This document shows, piece by piece, positions 1 through 8,703 of a stretch of 64,000 nucleotides of DNA (positions are counted from its first letter, which is position 1; every line of letters starts with the position of its first letter). The translations under genes and the position numbers were made by a program. The stretch comes from JAUIET01 sp039111475. GTDB lineage: Bacteria > Pseudomonadota > Gammaproteobacteria > Pseudomonadales > JAUIET01. The stretch covers positions 1-64,000 of the forward strand of contig JBCCIP010000012.1 in the NCBI GenBank assembly GCA_039111475.1, read 5' to 3'. Below the pieces are notes generated by a model that was not told where the DNA came from, ran no database searches, and saw nothing but the letters and a program-made list of their open reading frames with translations.

Positions 1-142
1 CGCCACGCGGGGGTTTCGCCCGTCGCCCACCCCTAAACTCCCCCAACCGTTTATTTTTCGCTTTTTTCCTGTTGGGGGGCCCGGTGGGCATTGTCCAACT
101 TTAGTTCCATGCCCCGACCTGACCCCAACAGAGACATCCTAT
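1..142. other. Left-edge noncoding stretch rich in G and C runs
   Basis: No gene seen. The stretch has several runs of four to six C or G and a T-rich patch. An 8-bp inverted repeat (CCCCCAAC at 40-47, GTTGGGGG at 71-78) flanks the T-rich patch. It lies downstream of the leftward hydrolase gene and could form a weak structure in its transcript. It reads unlike the rest of the window, so it may be a contig edge of lower quality. Confidence 0.3.
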
Positions 143-955
143 CTAACTGGTCCTGTACAGCAGGCGCTCTAGCGCGGTCGGGCTAAACGCCTGCCAATTT
201 TCAGCCTTTTGCTGAAGACGCTCAGACAACAGTTTAAACACAACCGGGTGCACGCCAAAGCCTACGTGGCTGCATACAACTTCTATAAACTCGATAACGT
301 TTGCTTGCGCATCTCTAGCATTATCTGGTGGAACGAAGCCGTCAGAATTGCTGTAAATCACCGTCATTGGTACATCGCCTAATGGCGCGCTGGTTAGCGC
401 GTTCCAGGTTTCTATGTCTTCAATGCTTACGTCGCTTTTGAGCCAGCGCTGCAGCAAGGGGTACACAGCTGTGCTGCGAAAATCACCAAATGGTGTTCCC
501 ATCGTAATCACTTTGCTGACTAGCTCCGGATGTCTGGAGGCTAGCTGGCGAGAAACGATACCGCCGAGGCTCCAGCCGATCAGTGATACTTTCTCTCCGG
601 TTTCTGTTTTAAGCCGTTCCAACAAATCCCTCAAGACCTCTAGATTGTCCTCAATCTGAATAATGGTTGATCGGGTATCCACCATTTCACGTGGATTAAG
701 ATTTTGCCCAACACCCCATGGTCTGGCGTCATAGCCCCAGGCATTGAGGTAATTTCGCAGTATCACAGTGGAACGATCGTCAGCTGCAAAACCAGGCAAC
801 ACCATTACAGGTTCACCTTGTCCACCACCGAGGCGTTTCAGGAAACGGTTTGCGGGCAACAGCAAGCTCATTTCATGAACAACACGAGGAAGTTCAAACA
901 GAGAATAGATCAGGTTTGGCCCGGCGGGGGCGGCTGTGAGAGGCATTGACGACAT
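143..955 (-). CDS. Alpha/beta-hydrolase (lipase/esterase-like)
   Basis: A 270-residue alpha/beta-hydrolase-fold protein. The nucleophile elbow is GWSLGG with Ser129. An early VLPGF segment (about 52-56) fits the oxyanion loop, Asp205 (SNSDGF) fits the acid, and His230 or His236 near the C-terminus fits the base. This resembles triacylglycerol-lipase/PGAP1-type hydrolases that act on esters, but the substrate cannot be told. There is no clear signal peptide, so it is probably cytoplasmic. It is transcribed leftward after the SWIM gene, with a large palindrome between them. An alternative start lies three codons downstream; neither has a strong ribosome binding site. Confidence 0.75.
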   Translation of the reverse strand: MSSMPLTAAPAGPNLIYSLFELPRVVHEMSLLLPANRFLKRLGGGQGEPVMVLPGFAADDRSTVILRNYLNAWGYDARPWGVGQNLNPREMVDTRSTIIQIEDNLEVLRDLLERLKTETGEKVSLIGWSLGGIVSRQLASRHPELVSKVITMGTPFGDFRSTAVYPLLQRWLKSDVSIEDIETWNALTSAPLGDVPMTVIYSNSDGFVPPDNARDAQANVIEFIEVVCSHVGFGVHPVVFKLLSERLQQKAENWQAFSPTALERLLYRTS

Positions 956-1053
956 AGATGCAGCGCGAGGACTAATGTGGAGCGAGTGTACTTAATTCTC
1001 TGTTAGATAAGTAAACTGACTCGCGCGCACGTGTTACATATTTTTCAGCTTTA

Positions 1054-1137
1054 TGGCGCCTCTATTAATTCCTCGTGGCCTCTGGCTTTGCGTGCGGCTC
1101 GGTGCAGAGGCCGCGAGGAATTAATAGAGGTGCGCCA
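1054..1137. repeat. Palindromic element, copy 1 (CTATTAATTCC core)
   Basis: An imperfect inverted repeat with left arm 1054-1084, right arm 1105-1137 and a 20-nt loop. The arms match over about 30 bp with one 2-nt bulge and one mismatch. The core CTATTAATTCCTCG (left arm) and its complement CGAGGAATTAATAG (right arm) recur in a second palindrome at 43905-43961. The right arm covers the stop codon and last five codons of the SWIM gene. It may act as a transcription terminator or 3' mRNA stabiliser, and may be a mobile REP- or MITE-like unit. Confidence 0.7.
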
Positions 1138-2827
1138 AAGCCATGTCCAAAAGTTTGTGGAAATTACGTTTTGCTTTATGCTTTTCTCTGATCGCCAACA
1201 GCTGTTCCTGCCACTGCGCGTCGACTCTGTCGCCCAATACCCTGCGTGATTTCAGAATAATATCGACTGCTTGCTGATAAGAATCGTTGTTACCCGCTGA
1301 CACGCGCTGCTCAGCAACGCGCATATAAAGCCGCAGCGCACGCCGCTGTTGATTCGGTATCTGTTTTGCAACACTTAGCAAGCTGTCATCGTCGGCATCG
1401 TATTGTTCGGCAATCCGCAACGCAGCGTCTACATCATCTTCCAGCAGATATATTCTAATCAGTAAGGTAGCGAAAGACTTGTGACTGTGGCGCTTAGGTT
1501 TCGCCAGTTGTTCGAGCAAGCTGTGTTGCGCAATTTGACGCCAATGCTTACGATTTTCTTCTGTCTTTGCAAGATCGAGTAACTTACCATAAGACTCCAG
1601 CCTTGGATGCTGATTGAATCGTTGCCACTGCAATTCAGCCGCTGCTTTGAAGTCACCACGCGCATCAAGTAGATCGATTCGATGACGCCTGAGAATGTCA
1701 GTGTTGTATTGACGGTTAACCTCACCTTTTTCGGCACGCTCCAACCACACCTCGGCTTGCTGCAAACGTTCACGTTGCAGGCAGTAGTCAAACAGCGCCA
1801 GAAAGTCATAGGTTCCAATCGCGGTTTTAATTTTAATGTCTATTGCGTCATCAATATCGTTTCTCTTTTCAGCTACTTGCAGCAGATACGATTGTAATCG
1901 TCGATACATGTGCTGAGTATCGCTATCAGCGTCTGTTTTCATTGCAGGCAATGCCTGCCAGCGTTCAGCAATACTGGCCTCAAATTTTTCTACAGCATCA
2001 GCGGGTACTGCCTCAAGGTATATGGAAAATAGGTCAGGCAGTAGTTGATTACGATCACAGAGAAAAAATGCCAGCAAATAATCTGCAGCCGCGCTGGCAG
2101 GCCAGTCAATTGCCAAAAACGCCTGCTTGTGCAAACTTGCCAGTAGCTCGAGTGACTCGAAACGATAGCCAGCAGAATCGTCAACAGTTTCCAGCGCTCT
2201 AGCGATTCTCTGCAGCGCGTAATCACTGAGCTGCAGCATTTGTTGGGCGCTCAGCGATTTTGAACCATCAGCAAGTAGCGATACAACCGTTGCCACGCGA
2301 GCAAAATAAGCGCTGACCTGCGCATAACGATATATCTGTCGGTTGTAAGGAATAGCCGAAGTGATTCGTTTGCGAATAGCTTTGAAGTCAACCACATCCA
2401 ATGCCTGGTCGGCGCGAATTGACCACGCTTCAAAACTGACTTTATCGGCGTGTATGTGCTCATTGAGGTGCTCGATTAGCTCCTTCTTGTCCAGACTCTC
2501 GAGATAAGCCTGTATCCGATCTGCACCACTGCCGCCTAACTGCTGCTCACGTCGAGAACGTTGCGACCGGTACTCCAGTGAAACCGCAACGCAGTGTTCG
2601 CAAAAATCGATATTGTCAGATGACGGACAGGTACAGCTTCCTTCGAATACTCGCTCAGTGTGTACTAGACAGACCGTGTAGGTTTCGTTACCGGCAACTT
2701 CGGCAAAAATATTTCTGCCTGCTTGGCGCAACTCGCCTACTCGGCCGTCAGCATAGTGAGCCGAGCCAAGAGCAAATGCGGTGTCACCAGCAAGTCGTCG
2801 CAGCAGAGAATCACTTACCTCAATCAT
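1121..2827 (-). CDS. SWIM zinc-finger domain protein
   Basis: About 568 residues from the ATG giving MIEVSD. A SWIM-type zinc-binding motif (CxC, eight residues, CxH) is formed by Cys65, Cys67, Cys76 and His78. The remaining ~480 residues are helical and rich in Leu, Ala, Gln and Arg, with a TPR-like look in the second half (paired helices such as AEVWLERAEKG). SWIM domains are known to bind DNA or protein partners; the specific role here is unknown. Upstream in-frame starts exist (ATG at 2845, TTG at 2863); I chose 2827 because the N-terminus then resembles family members, but no ribosome binding site decides it. The 3' end lies inside the palindromic repeat. Confidence 0.75.
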   Translation of the reverse strand: MIEVSDSLLRRLAGDTAFALGSAHYADGRVGELRQAGRNIFAEVAGNETYTVCLVHTERVFEGSCTCPSSDNIDFCEHCVAVSLEYRSQRSRREQQLGGSGADRIQAYLESLDKKELIEHLNEHIHADKVSFEAWSIRADQALDVVDFKAIRKRITSAIPYNRQIYRYAQVSAYFARVATVVSLLADGSKSLSAQQMLQLSDYALQRIARALETVDDSAGYRFESLELLASLHKQAFLAIDWPASAAADYLLAFFLCDRNQLLPDLFSIYLEAVPADAVEKFEASIAERWQALPAMKTDADSDTQHMYRRLQSYLLQVAEKRNDIDDAIDIKIKTAIGTYDFLALFDYCLQRERLQQAEVWLERAEKGEVNRQYNTDILRRHRIDLLDARGDFKAAAELQWQRFNQHPRLESYGKLLDLAKTEENRKHWRQIAQHSLLEQLAKPKRHSHKSFATLLIRIYLLEDDVDAALRIAEQYDADDDSLLSVAKQIPNQQRRALRLYMRVAEQRVSAGNNDSYQQAVDIILKSRRVLGDRVDAQWQEQLLAIREKHKAKRNFHKLLDMALAHLY

Positions 2828-2919
2828 GGTGCAGTTGTACACCATGATCACGGCCGGCGCCAACTATTAAATAATTAGGCCTTGGCAATCAATTATTGGT
2901 CTTTGTTTATTGCTCAGCA

Positions 2920-3288
2920 CTATGTGCTGCGGTGATTGGTGTCGCCCCAGAAAGCGCGCATTTCGACAACCTTGCCATCATCATTGAACCGGAAAACATC
3001 GATTATGTCGATGGCGAGATTCGCCCCAACAACTGTAATAGTAAAAGGAAACGCTGCTTCCTGACCTGCAAGACGAACAGGGCCGGTTAACTCCGCCTCA
3101 ACTTTTGCGCCCATGGCACCTGAGTAAAATGCCCGTATCGCGTCGATACCGACATGTTTATCGCTGCCTACCGGGTCTTCTACGACGGCATCACCGGCGT
3201 AGAGCGCCAATATTCCTTCAAGGTCTTGCACCTGGAAGGCAGTAAGATATTTCTGGGGAGCCGCCAGCATGTCGTCTTTGTTTGCCAT
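2920..3288 (-). CDS. Steroid delta-isomerase (ketosteroid isomerase) homologue
   Basis: A 122-residue SnoaL/NTF2-fold protein closely resembling bacterial 3-oxo-delta5-steroid isomerase, which moves the C5-C6 double bond to C4-C5. Tyr14 and Asp38 (in EDPVGS) sit at the numbers used for the Comamonas enzyme, and Asp97 (IDVFRF) matches its Asp99 allowing a two-residue gap. So the proton-shuttling Asp and both oxyanion-hole residues are present. The start at 3288 is supported by AGGTGA five bases upstream; an in-frame extension to 3468 runs into the neighbouring regulator and lacks support. It is a single gene, with no other ring-degradation gene adjacent. A related isomerase or detoxifying role is possible. 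Confidence 0.8.
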   Translation of the reverse strand: MANKDDMLAAPQKYLTAFQVQDLEGILALYAGDAVVEDPVGSDKHVGIDAIRAFYSGAMGAKVEAELTGPVRLAGQEAAFPFTITVVGANLAIDIIDVFRFNDDGKVVEMRAFWGDTNHRST

Positions 3289-3361
3289 AAAAGTCACCTG
3301 TATAAATGTGGAAAATGAATGCACGCAGTATAGAAGAGCATGGGCATTCGCATCATTGCGA

Positions 3362-4048
3362 CTAAGACAGCTCGAAACGGTAACCGACCCCATACACCGA
3401 ATGGATGCTATTGGCTGAGTGCTCAAGACAAGCCAATTTTTTGCGAATTTTGCGAATGTGGCTATCAATGGTTCGGTCGGAGACTATGCGATGGTCCTGG
3501 TACATTCGATCCATCAGCTGACTGCGTTTGAAAATGACCCCGGGATGATTGAAGAGTATGGAAAACAATTCAAACTCCACCGCAGTCAGTTCAATGGAAT
3601 CCTTACCATCGATCAGCTGATAGCGATCTGGATCCAGCTGCAAATCTGGTCCAGCACCGCCTTCCGCGAGTGGCTGCAGCTCTACCCTACGCAGGTTCGC
3701 TTTTACTCTAGCCACCACTTCTCTAGGGCTGTATGGTTTACAAATATAGTCATCGGCGCCCAACTCAAGGCCTAGTAAGCGATCAATTTCATCTACCCTT
3801 GCTGTTGCCATTAAAATTGGCACCTGCGTGAATACACGCAACTCGCGGCATAAGGTAAGGCCGTCTTTACCCGGCAGCATCAGGTCCAGAACAATGAGTG
3901 CAGGCTTGTGTTCTTTTACCCAATCAATCACTTGCTTGCCATCACCGATCACCTTTACACGGTAATTAGCCTGACGCAGATAATCGGCCAGTAGTTCTGC
4001 CAGTGTTGCCTCGTCTTCGACGACGAGTACCTGACCAACATCGCTCAT
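3362..4048 (-). CDS. baeR: OmpR-family response regulator, BaeR-like
   Basis: A 228-residue two-domain regulator. The receiver domain (about 5-118) has acidic residues near 11-12, phosphoacceptor Asp55 (VLDLMLPGKDG) and conserved Lys in ICKPYSPREV. The winged-helix domain (about 130-225) has the SDRTIDSHIRKIRKKL recognition region and ends GVGYRF. These segments match BaeR of E. coli better than other OmpR members I know. BaeR activates efflux and envelope-stress genes in enterics; the regulon here is unknown. Its ATG overlaps the kinase stop by four bases (ATGA), yet it lies downstream of the kinase on the same strand only if the kinase is read first, as it is here read from the right; the two are translationally coupled. 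Confidence 0.85.
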   Translation of the reverse strand: MSDVGQVLVVEDEATLAELLADYLRQANYRVKVIGDGKQVIDWVKEHKPALIVLDLMLPGKDGLTLCRELRVFTQVPILMATARVDEIDRLLGLELGADDYICKPYSPREVVARVKANLRRVELQPLAEGGAGPDLQLDPDRYQLIDGKDSIELTAVEFELFSILFNHPGVIFKRSQLMDRMYQDHRIVSDRTIDSHIRKIRKKLACLEHSANSIHSVYGVGYRFELS

Positions 4049-5499
4049 TGCTTAGCACTTCCTACGGGTGAGGTAGGCAAACATACTCGAATTTTCAGGC
4101 CATTGTACTGGGATTTGCTTGCCTCTATCGAACCATCATGCGCTTCAACAATTCGTTTACAGATAGCCAAGCCCAATCCAGAGCCACCACTGTCACGGTT
4201 GCGGGAAATTTCGGCTCGATAAAGATGCTCGAACACACGCTCATGAGTGCCGTGTGGCACACCAGGCAAGCTGTCTTCCAAGGTAATTACAGCAAGCTCT
4301 GTACGTTCATGTACAGTCCAATCAAGCACAACCTTGCCGCCCTCGTATGTGTACTTGCAACTGTTTCTCAGTATGTTGTCTATCAACTGATGCACGCGCG
4401 ATGGATCGGCGTACACAGGTATCGATTTTCCAGGACTGTAAACCTTGAAAGTGATGTTGCGATCATCAAATTCTGAGCGATGTGCTTCGGCCACCTCGGA
4501 AATCAATTCTGTGAGATCCACTGTTTGTTTGTTGTAGCGAAGCGCTCCAATATCAGCGTTACTCAACTCGTACAAATCATCCATTAGTTTTTGCAGATGC
4601 TGCACCTGTTTTAGCGCCACTTCCAATTCAACTTTGCTCAATGGTCTGATGTCGTCCAGCATGGCACCCAATTGCGCGCGAACAATTGACAATGGTGTGC
4701 GCAACTCGTGAGAAGTATCTGCCAGCCATCGCTTGCGTACGCCTTCGTTTTTCTCCAGGGTTTTAGCAAGTTCATTGAGACTACGGCCCAGGTTGCCTAA
4801 TTCATCTTTTCGCTGAAGTTGAATTCGCTCATCAAATTTACCTGCAGCGAGCTTTGACGTTGAATGTTCAAGCGCCAATAACGGGCGAGTCAAATGTCTT
4901 GCCATTGGATACGCGATGAATAGGCACAACGCAAGAATACCGCCGCAGATCAGCAACAGCGTTTCCTGGCTCTGCTCCAGAAAACTCAGCTCATACTCAT
5001 CCGCAACTCGATTAACACTGGGTAAGGACAACCAGCCTACAACTCTTCCCTCTGCTCTGAGTGGCAGAAGTTGGGCACCATTCGGATCAGACTTCACAAC
5101 GGCATTCTTTGCCGAATCCAACAGTCCAATCTCGGTTCTGCCGCCAGGTGGTCGCGGTGGGCCGCCTCTGTGCGGCGGAGGCCTTCTATGTGCTGGACGA
5201 TCGCGCGAACCAACAGCTCGAGGTTCTGGTCGCCGCTCCCTATTCATCCCCTCCAGGTTGAGCTCCCTCAAAAACTCATGGAATTCTCGAGGATTAGCGG
5301 CGAAATCATCCCAATTTTCGGTCTTAAGATAATAGACTTCCAACGCCCCAATAGCCGGTGCAAATCGAATGGCCTGCTGTTGATTCACATAATTCAGAAC
5401 ACCGCGATCAACGCTCCACTGTAATAGAACATACAGCCCAGCCACCAGAAGCAGGCTGGCCAGAAAAAAGCTGAGCAGTAGCTTGGTTCGAATGCGCAT
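4045..5499 (-). CDS. baeS: Sensor histidine kinase, BaeS-like
   Basis: A 484-residue membrane kinase starting MRIRTK. TM1 is about residues 7-29, the periplasmic sensor 30-180, TM2 181-198 and HAMP 199-250. HisKA has the phospho-acceptor His264 (DTSHELRTP), and a HATPase domain carries an N-box (DNILRNSCKY) and GSGLGLAI. It would phosphorylate the adjacent BaeR-like regulator. Its sensor has an unusual stretch rich in Pro, Arg, His and Gly at about residues 87-121. A longer in-frame extension to 5598 adds residues before TM1 but is less likely, because the MRIRTK start gives the usual short cytoplasmic N-terminus. Confidence 0.85.
   Translation of the reverse strand: MRIRTKLLLSFFLASLLLVAGLYVLLQWSVDRGVLNYVNQQQAIRFAPAIGALEVYYLKTENWDDFAANPREFHEFLRELNLEGMNRERRPEPRAVGSRDRPAHRRPPPHRGGPPRPPGGRTEIGLLDSAKNAVVKSDPNGAQLLPLRAEGRVVGWLSLPSVNRVADEYELSFLEQSQETLLLICGGILALCLFIAYPMARHLTRPLLALEHSTSKLAAGKFDERIQLQRKDELGNLGRSLNELAKTLEKNEGVRKRWLADTSHELRTPLSIVRAQLGAMLDDIRPLSKVELEVALKQVQHLQKLMDDLYELSNADIGALRYNKQTVDLTELISEVAEAHRSEFDDRNITFKVYSPGKSIPVYADPSRVHQLIDNILRNSCKYTYEGGKVVLDWTVHERTELAVITLEDSLPGVPHGTHERVFEHLYRAEISRNRDSGGSGLGLAICKRIVEAHDGSIEASKSQYNGLKIRVCLPTSPVGSAKQ
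5137..5241 (-). other. Pro/Arg/His/Gly-rich segment in the BaeS-like sensor domain
   Basis: Encodes about 35 residues (87-121) of the predicted periplasmic sensor, dominated by P, R, H and G, including HRRPPPHRGG and PPRPPGG. The DNA is GC-rich compared with its flanks. Such low-complexity His-containing segments can bind metals or anionic surfaces, but that is inference. Confidence 0.6.
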
Positions 5500-5633
5500 A
5501 TCTTGAGAGTAACGACAATCGGCGCCACAGGCTAGATTTAGACGCGTTTTGCACGGTTCTTGCACATTTCTAACACACTGTTTGCTCACTGTCTTCATAC
5601 GCTAAGAATAACCAGCTGCACTCGGAGTTTGAG

Positions 5634-7226
5634 ATGAAACGTTCCCAATCATTTAGCAACCATTTTATGACAACACTTGTGTTGCTAGCCTTGCTCAGTG
5701 CGTGCAGCGGCGGTGGAGGCAGCTCGGACGCTGCAACCTCAGCCACGGATGGCATTAATCAAAACGACACACAACCGACAACGCCTGCTGAGCAGACGGT
5801 TCCCGACAACGAAACAGACCTTGAATTGCGCGCTTTGATCGCCGAACAGGATCTAAGCGGCGACGCCAGCATTGGACGCGACCTGCCTTCCGCTTCCGAT
5901 CCGCTCGCTGTTTTGGGCCGAGACTTGTTTTTCAGTAAAAGTCTAGGTGGCGGTTTTGACTCCGCGTGTGTCACCTGCCACCACCCCAGTCTTGGTGGCG
6001 CCGACCAATTATTGTTACCTGTAGGCGTAGGTGCAGACAATGTTGATCTGCTGGGGCCGGGTCGTACACATGTGGATGGCTTGCCTTTGGTCCCTAGAAA
6101 CTCTCCCACGGTGTTTAATGTTGGCCTGTGGGATACCGGTTTGTTTTGGGATTCCAGAGTGGAAAGTCTGGAAGTGGTCGTTGAAAGTAACGGAGCCGGC
6201 ACTGATATTCGCACACCAGATACTCCGATTGTGGTCGCGGACAGTAATGCAGGTGCCAATCTGGCAGCGGCGCAGGCCAGGTTCCCGGTTACCTCTGTTG
6301 AAGAAATGAAAACGGAAGCATTCGAAATGGATAGCGATAATGCAACAATTCGAAATCACCTTGCAGCGCGAATTGGCAACTATGGGGTGGGTGCCGATGA
6401 ATTGGGGCCAAACACATGGCTTAACCGGTTTCAGGACGCCTTTGATAGCGCCGAAGGCTCGCAAGAATTAGTCACATTTGACCGAATTGCGCACGCACTT
6501 GGTGAATACGAGCGATCTATGGTGTTCACCAACAATCCTTGGCGCGCCTACGTGCAAGGAGACAATACCGCCTTGTCTGAACAACAAAAGCAAGGCGCGA
6601 TTCTATTTTATACCCAAGCGAGCAATGGCGGCGGAGGGTGCGCTGACTGCCACAGCGGTGATCTTTTTAGCGACGGTGAACACCACGTAGTGGCTTTTCC
6701 ACAATTCGGACCAGGTAAAGGCGATGGCAACAACGACGACTTCGGCCGCGAACGCGAAACAGGCGACGCTGATGATCGTTACCGATTTCGCACACCCAGT
6801 CTGTTAAATGTTGAGGTAACCGCTCCATATGGTCACGCGGGTGTGTACGCTTCGCTGAACGATGTGTTGGAACATTATGACAATGCCGGGAATAGTGTCG
6901 ACGATTTTTTTGACGACGCTGAGTGGTGCGATACGATTCAATTTTCTGCGCTTACTGATTGCCAGAACCTTTATCCCAATAGCGAAGCCAATTCCCAAGC
7001 CGCATTGCGGCGCTTAAACATGCAGCGCCAGGCTGGCACTGCCGAATTCGAGAATACCAACCTGAATAATAATGAGCGCAACGCCATCGTTGCTTTCCTG
7101 CGCGCACTGACCGACCCATGCGTGCAAGACCGAGAATGCTTGTCACCATGGATTCCGGACAATGCCGGCGTTGGTCCGGATGGCAATCAGCTTAACGGCA
7201 CAGATCAGAACGGAGTATTGTTTTAG
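5634..7226 (+). CDS. Di-haem cytochrome c peroxidase/MauG-like lipoprotein
   Basis: A 530-residue exported protein. The N-terminus has a hydrophobic signal ending in lipobox LSAC followed by a Gly/Ser-rich linker, so it should be lipid-anchored. Two c-type haem sites are visible, CVTCHH near residue 105 and CADCHSG near 337, as in bacterial di-haem peroxidases and MauG-like enzymes. The family reduces H2O2 or oxidises protein or small substrates with periplasmic electron donors. At 530 residues it is longer than classical CcpA (~330), with acidic low-complexity inserts (GKGDGNNDDFGRE) and an extended C-terminus. It is divergent from the BaeS gene, with GGAG just upstream of the ATG. MbnH-like or MauG-like function cannot be separated from peroxidase by eye. 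Confidence 0.8.
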   Translation: MKRSQSFSNHFMTTLVLLALLSACSGGGGSSDAATSATDGINQNDTQPTTPAEQTVPDNETDLELRALIAEQDLSGDASIGRDLPSASDPLAVLGRDLFFSKSLGGGFDSACVTCHHPSLGGADQLLLPVGVGADNVDLLGPGRTHVDGLPLVPRNSPTVFNVGLWDTGLFWDSRVESLEVVVESNGAGTDIRTPDTPIVVADSNAGANLAAAQARFPVTSVEEMKTEAFEMDSDNATIRNHLAARIGNYGVGADELGPNTWLNRFQDAFDSAEGSQELVTFDRIAHALGEYERSMVFTNNPWRAYVQGDNTALSEQQKQGAILFYTQASNGGGGCADCHSGDLFSDGEHHVVAFPQFGPGKGDGNNDDFGRERETGDADDRYRFRTPSLLNVEVTAPYGHAGVYASLNDVLEHYDNAGNSVDDFFDDAEWCDTIQFSALTDCQNLYPNSEANSQAALRRLNMQRQAGTAEFENTNLNNNERNAIVAFLRALTDPCVQDRECLSPWIPDNAGVGPDGNQLNGTDQNGVLF

Positions 7227-7277
7227 ATACAGTTTGATTTATTTAGCCAGTCTTCGAATCTGTACATCACCATAGCT

Positions 7278-7703
7278 TTAGGCCAAATGTTGTGATGCTG
7301 CTTTCTCTAAATCAAGCAACATGCCGCCGTAGGTGTCGGTCATAAGTGCCACCATGTCGTCGGCATTTATGCCTTCACTTACGCTGGTAAATACGGCGTG
7401 CCAGCGCACATCAGTATTGCCGCCGTTCGGACTAAGATTCACCACCACCCGGTAATTCTGCATGGGCATGCCTGGAATCGTGTAAGAGAACTGCATTTGC
7501 GTTGCATCAATCGCTTCCAACTTTTCATCAACGGGCGTGTCCATTCCGTGCATAAAGATGCGACGTACTAAGTTCCCATCTTCCTCAACAGCCTCCACTC
7601 GCTCTGCAGGTGGGTACCAGTCCAGGTTGGCAAAATCTTCGAGCAAGGCCCAAACCGATTTCATTGGTGCACTCAGCGTTTTTTCTATCAAAATTTCGTG
7701 CAT
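7278..7703 (-). CDS. SRPBCC-family (START-like) protein
   Basis: A 141-residue protein with the pattern of polyketide cyclase/dehydrase-type SRPBCC proteins: an N-terminal strand (ILIEKTL), the segment VWALLEDFANLDWYPP, a central sheet and a long C-terminal helix (GGMLLDLEKAASQ). The fold encloses a hydrophobic cavity for lipids or aromatic compounds. AGGGAGGA lies just upstream of the ATG. Function is not known; it is convergent with the peroxidase gene and not clearly in an operon. Confidence 0.7.
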   Translation of the reverse strand: MHEILIEKTLSAPMKSVWALLEDFANLDWYPPAERVEAVEEDGNLVRRIFMHGMDTPVDEKLEAIDATQMQFSYTIPGMPMQNYRVVVNLSPNGGNTDVRWHAVFTSVSEGINADDMVALMTDTYGGMLLDLEKAASQHLA

Positions 7704-7823
7704 GCCGCGTTCCTCCCTAACTTACGCCAGATTATACGCGAACAGCCAAAGAAGAGATAAAGGGCATCTCTCAGCACTGCAATTACTTTAGAATGATCGC
7801 TGAAATTCTTATCGTTTTCCGCC

Positions 7824-8690
7824 GTGCTTAGTCCCCGCTTACTTGTTATATCCCTGATCGCCGTTGTATGTATGTCGGCTGTACCAGTACTGGTTAAGTC
7901 AACTGCAGCTAATGAAGTAACGATTGGGCTGGCCAGACTCTTTATAGCAGCAATGCTCATGACACCACTGGTGCTTGCGCGAGGCTCGTTGAAAACACTG
8001 GGTATTGCGCAAATCAAGTCTCTGACTGCAATCGGCGCTGTTTTTTCACTGCATTGGTTAAGCTATTTCCTGAGCATCAAGCTTTCCACGGCCTCAATAG
8101 GAGCCATGGCTATTTCAACATTCGGCATTCAATACTTACTGTTAGCCAGAATCTTAAACAAAGAGTACACAGGTACCGTTGAGTGGTGTGCGGTTGCATT
8201 GTGCCTGCTAGGTTGCATACTCGCTGTAGGTGAGTTCTCTCTAAGCAGCTCTTCTGTACTTGGCATGTTAGTAGGGGTAGCAAGCGGAACCTTGTATGCT
8301 AGCTTGCCGCTACTGCATCAACGGGCAAGCGCTATCGATACTGTCACCAGGGCCTGGGGACAGTTTACCTTTGCCTTGTGCTGTATGTTGCCACTTATTG
8401 GCTTCAGCGACTGGCATCTCTCTTCCAATGATTACATCAGTTTACTGGTATTGGGTGTACTGTGCACCGTGATCGCACATGGATTGTGGATAAAAGCCAG
8501 CACAGAGTTGCCCGCTATTGCCACCAGTCTGGTTTACTATCTGTATGTGCCTATCGCTATGCTAAGCAGCGCCTGGTTTCTTGAAGAAACAATGACTGCC
8601 GGCAAGTTGATAGGAGCAGCACTGATTCTGGGGTCTAGCATAGGCGTTACTTTGTACCGATTTCGGCGCGCTTCACTTTCCAACGAGTGA
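7824..8690 (+). CDS. EamA/DMT-superfamily transporter
   Basis: A 288-residue very hydrophobic protein with about ten membrane helices in two repeated halves, typical of EamA (RhaT/YdcZ-type) drug/metabolite transporters. The second half contains the usual glycine- and proline-bearing helices (YYLYVPIAMLSSAWFLEE). These proteins export amino acids, metabolites or drugs; the substrate is not predictable. The start is GTG with no clear ribosome binding site, so the exact N-terminus is uncertain. It ends 13 bases before the stop codon of the convergent SDR gene. Confidence 0.8.
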   Translation: MLSPRLLVISLIAVVCMSAVPVLVKSTAANEVTIGLARLFIAAMLMTPLVLARGSLKTLGIAQIKSLTAIGAVFSLHWLSYFLSIKLSTASIGAMAISTFGIQYLLLARILNKEYTGTVEWCAVALCLLGCILAVGEFSLSSSSVLGMLVGVASGTLYASLPLLHQRASAIDTVTRAWGQFTFALCCMLPLIGFSDWHLSSNDYISLLVLGVLCTVIAHGLWIKASTELPAIATSLVYYLYVPIAMLSSAWFLEETMTAGKLIGAALILGSSIGVTLYRFRRASLSNE

Positions 8691-8703
8691 AAACCTTAAA
8701 ACT

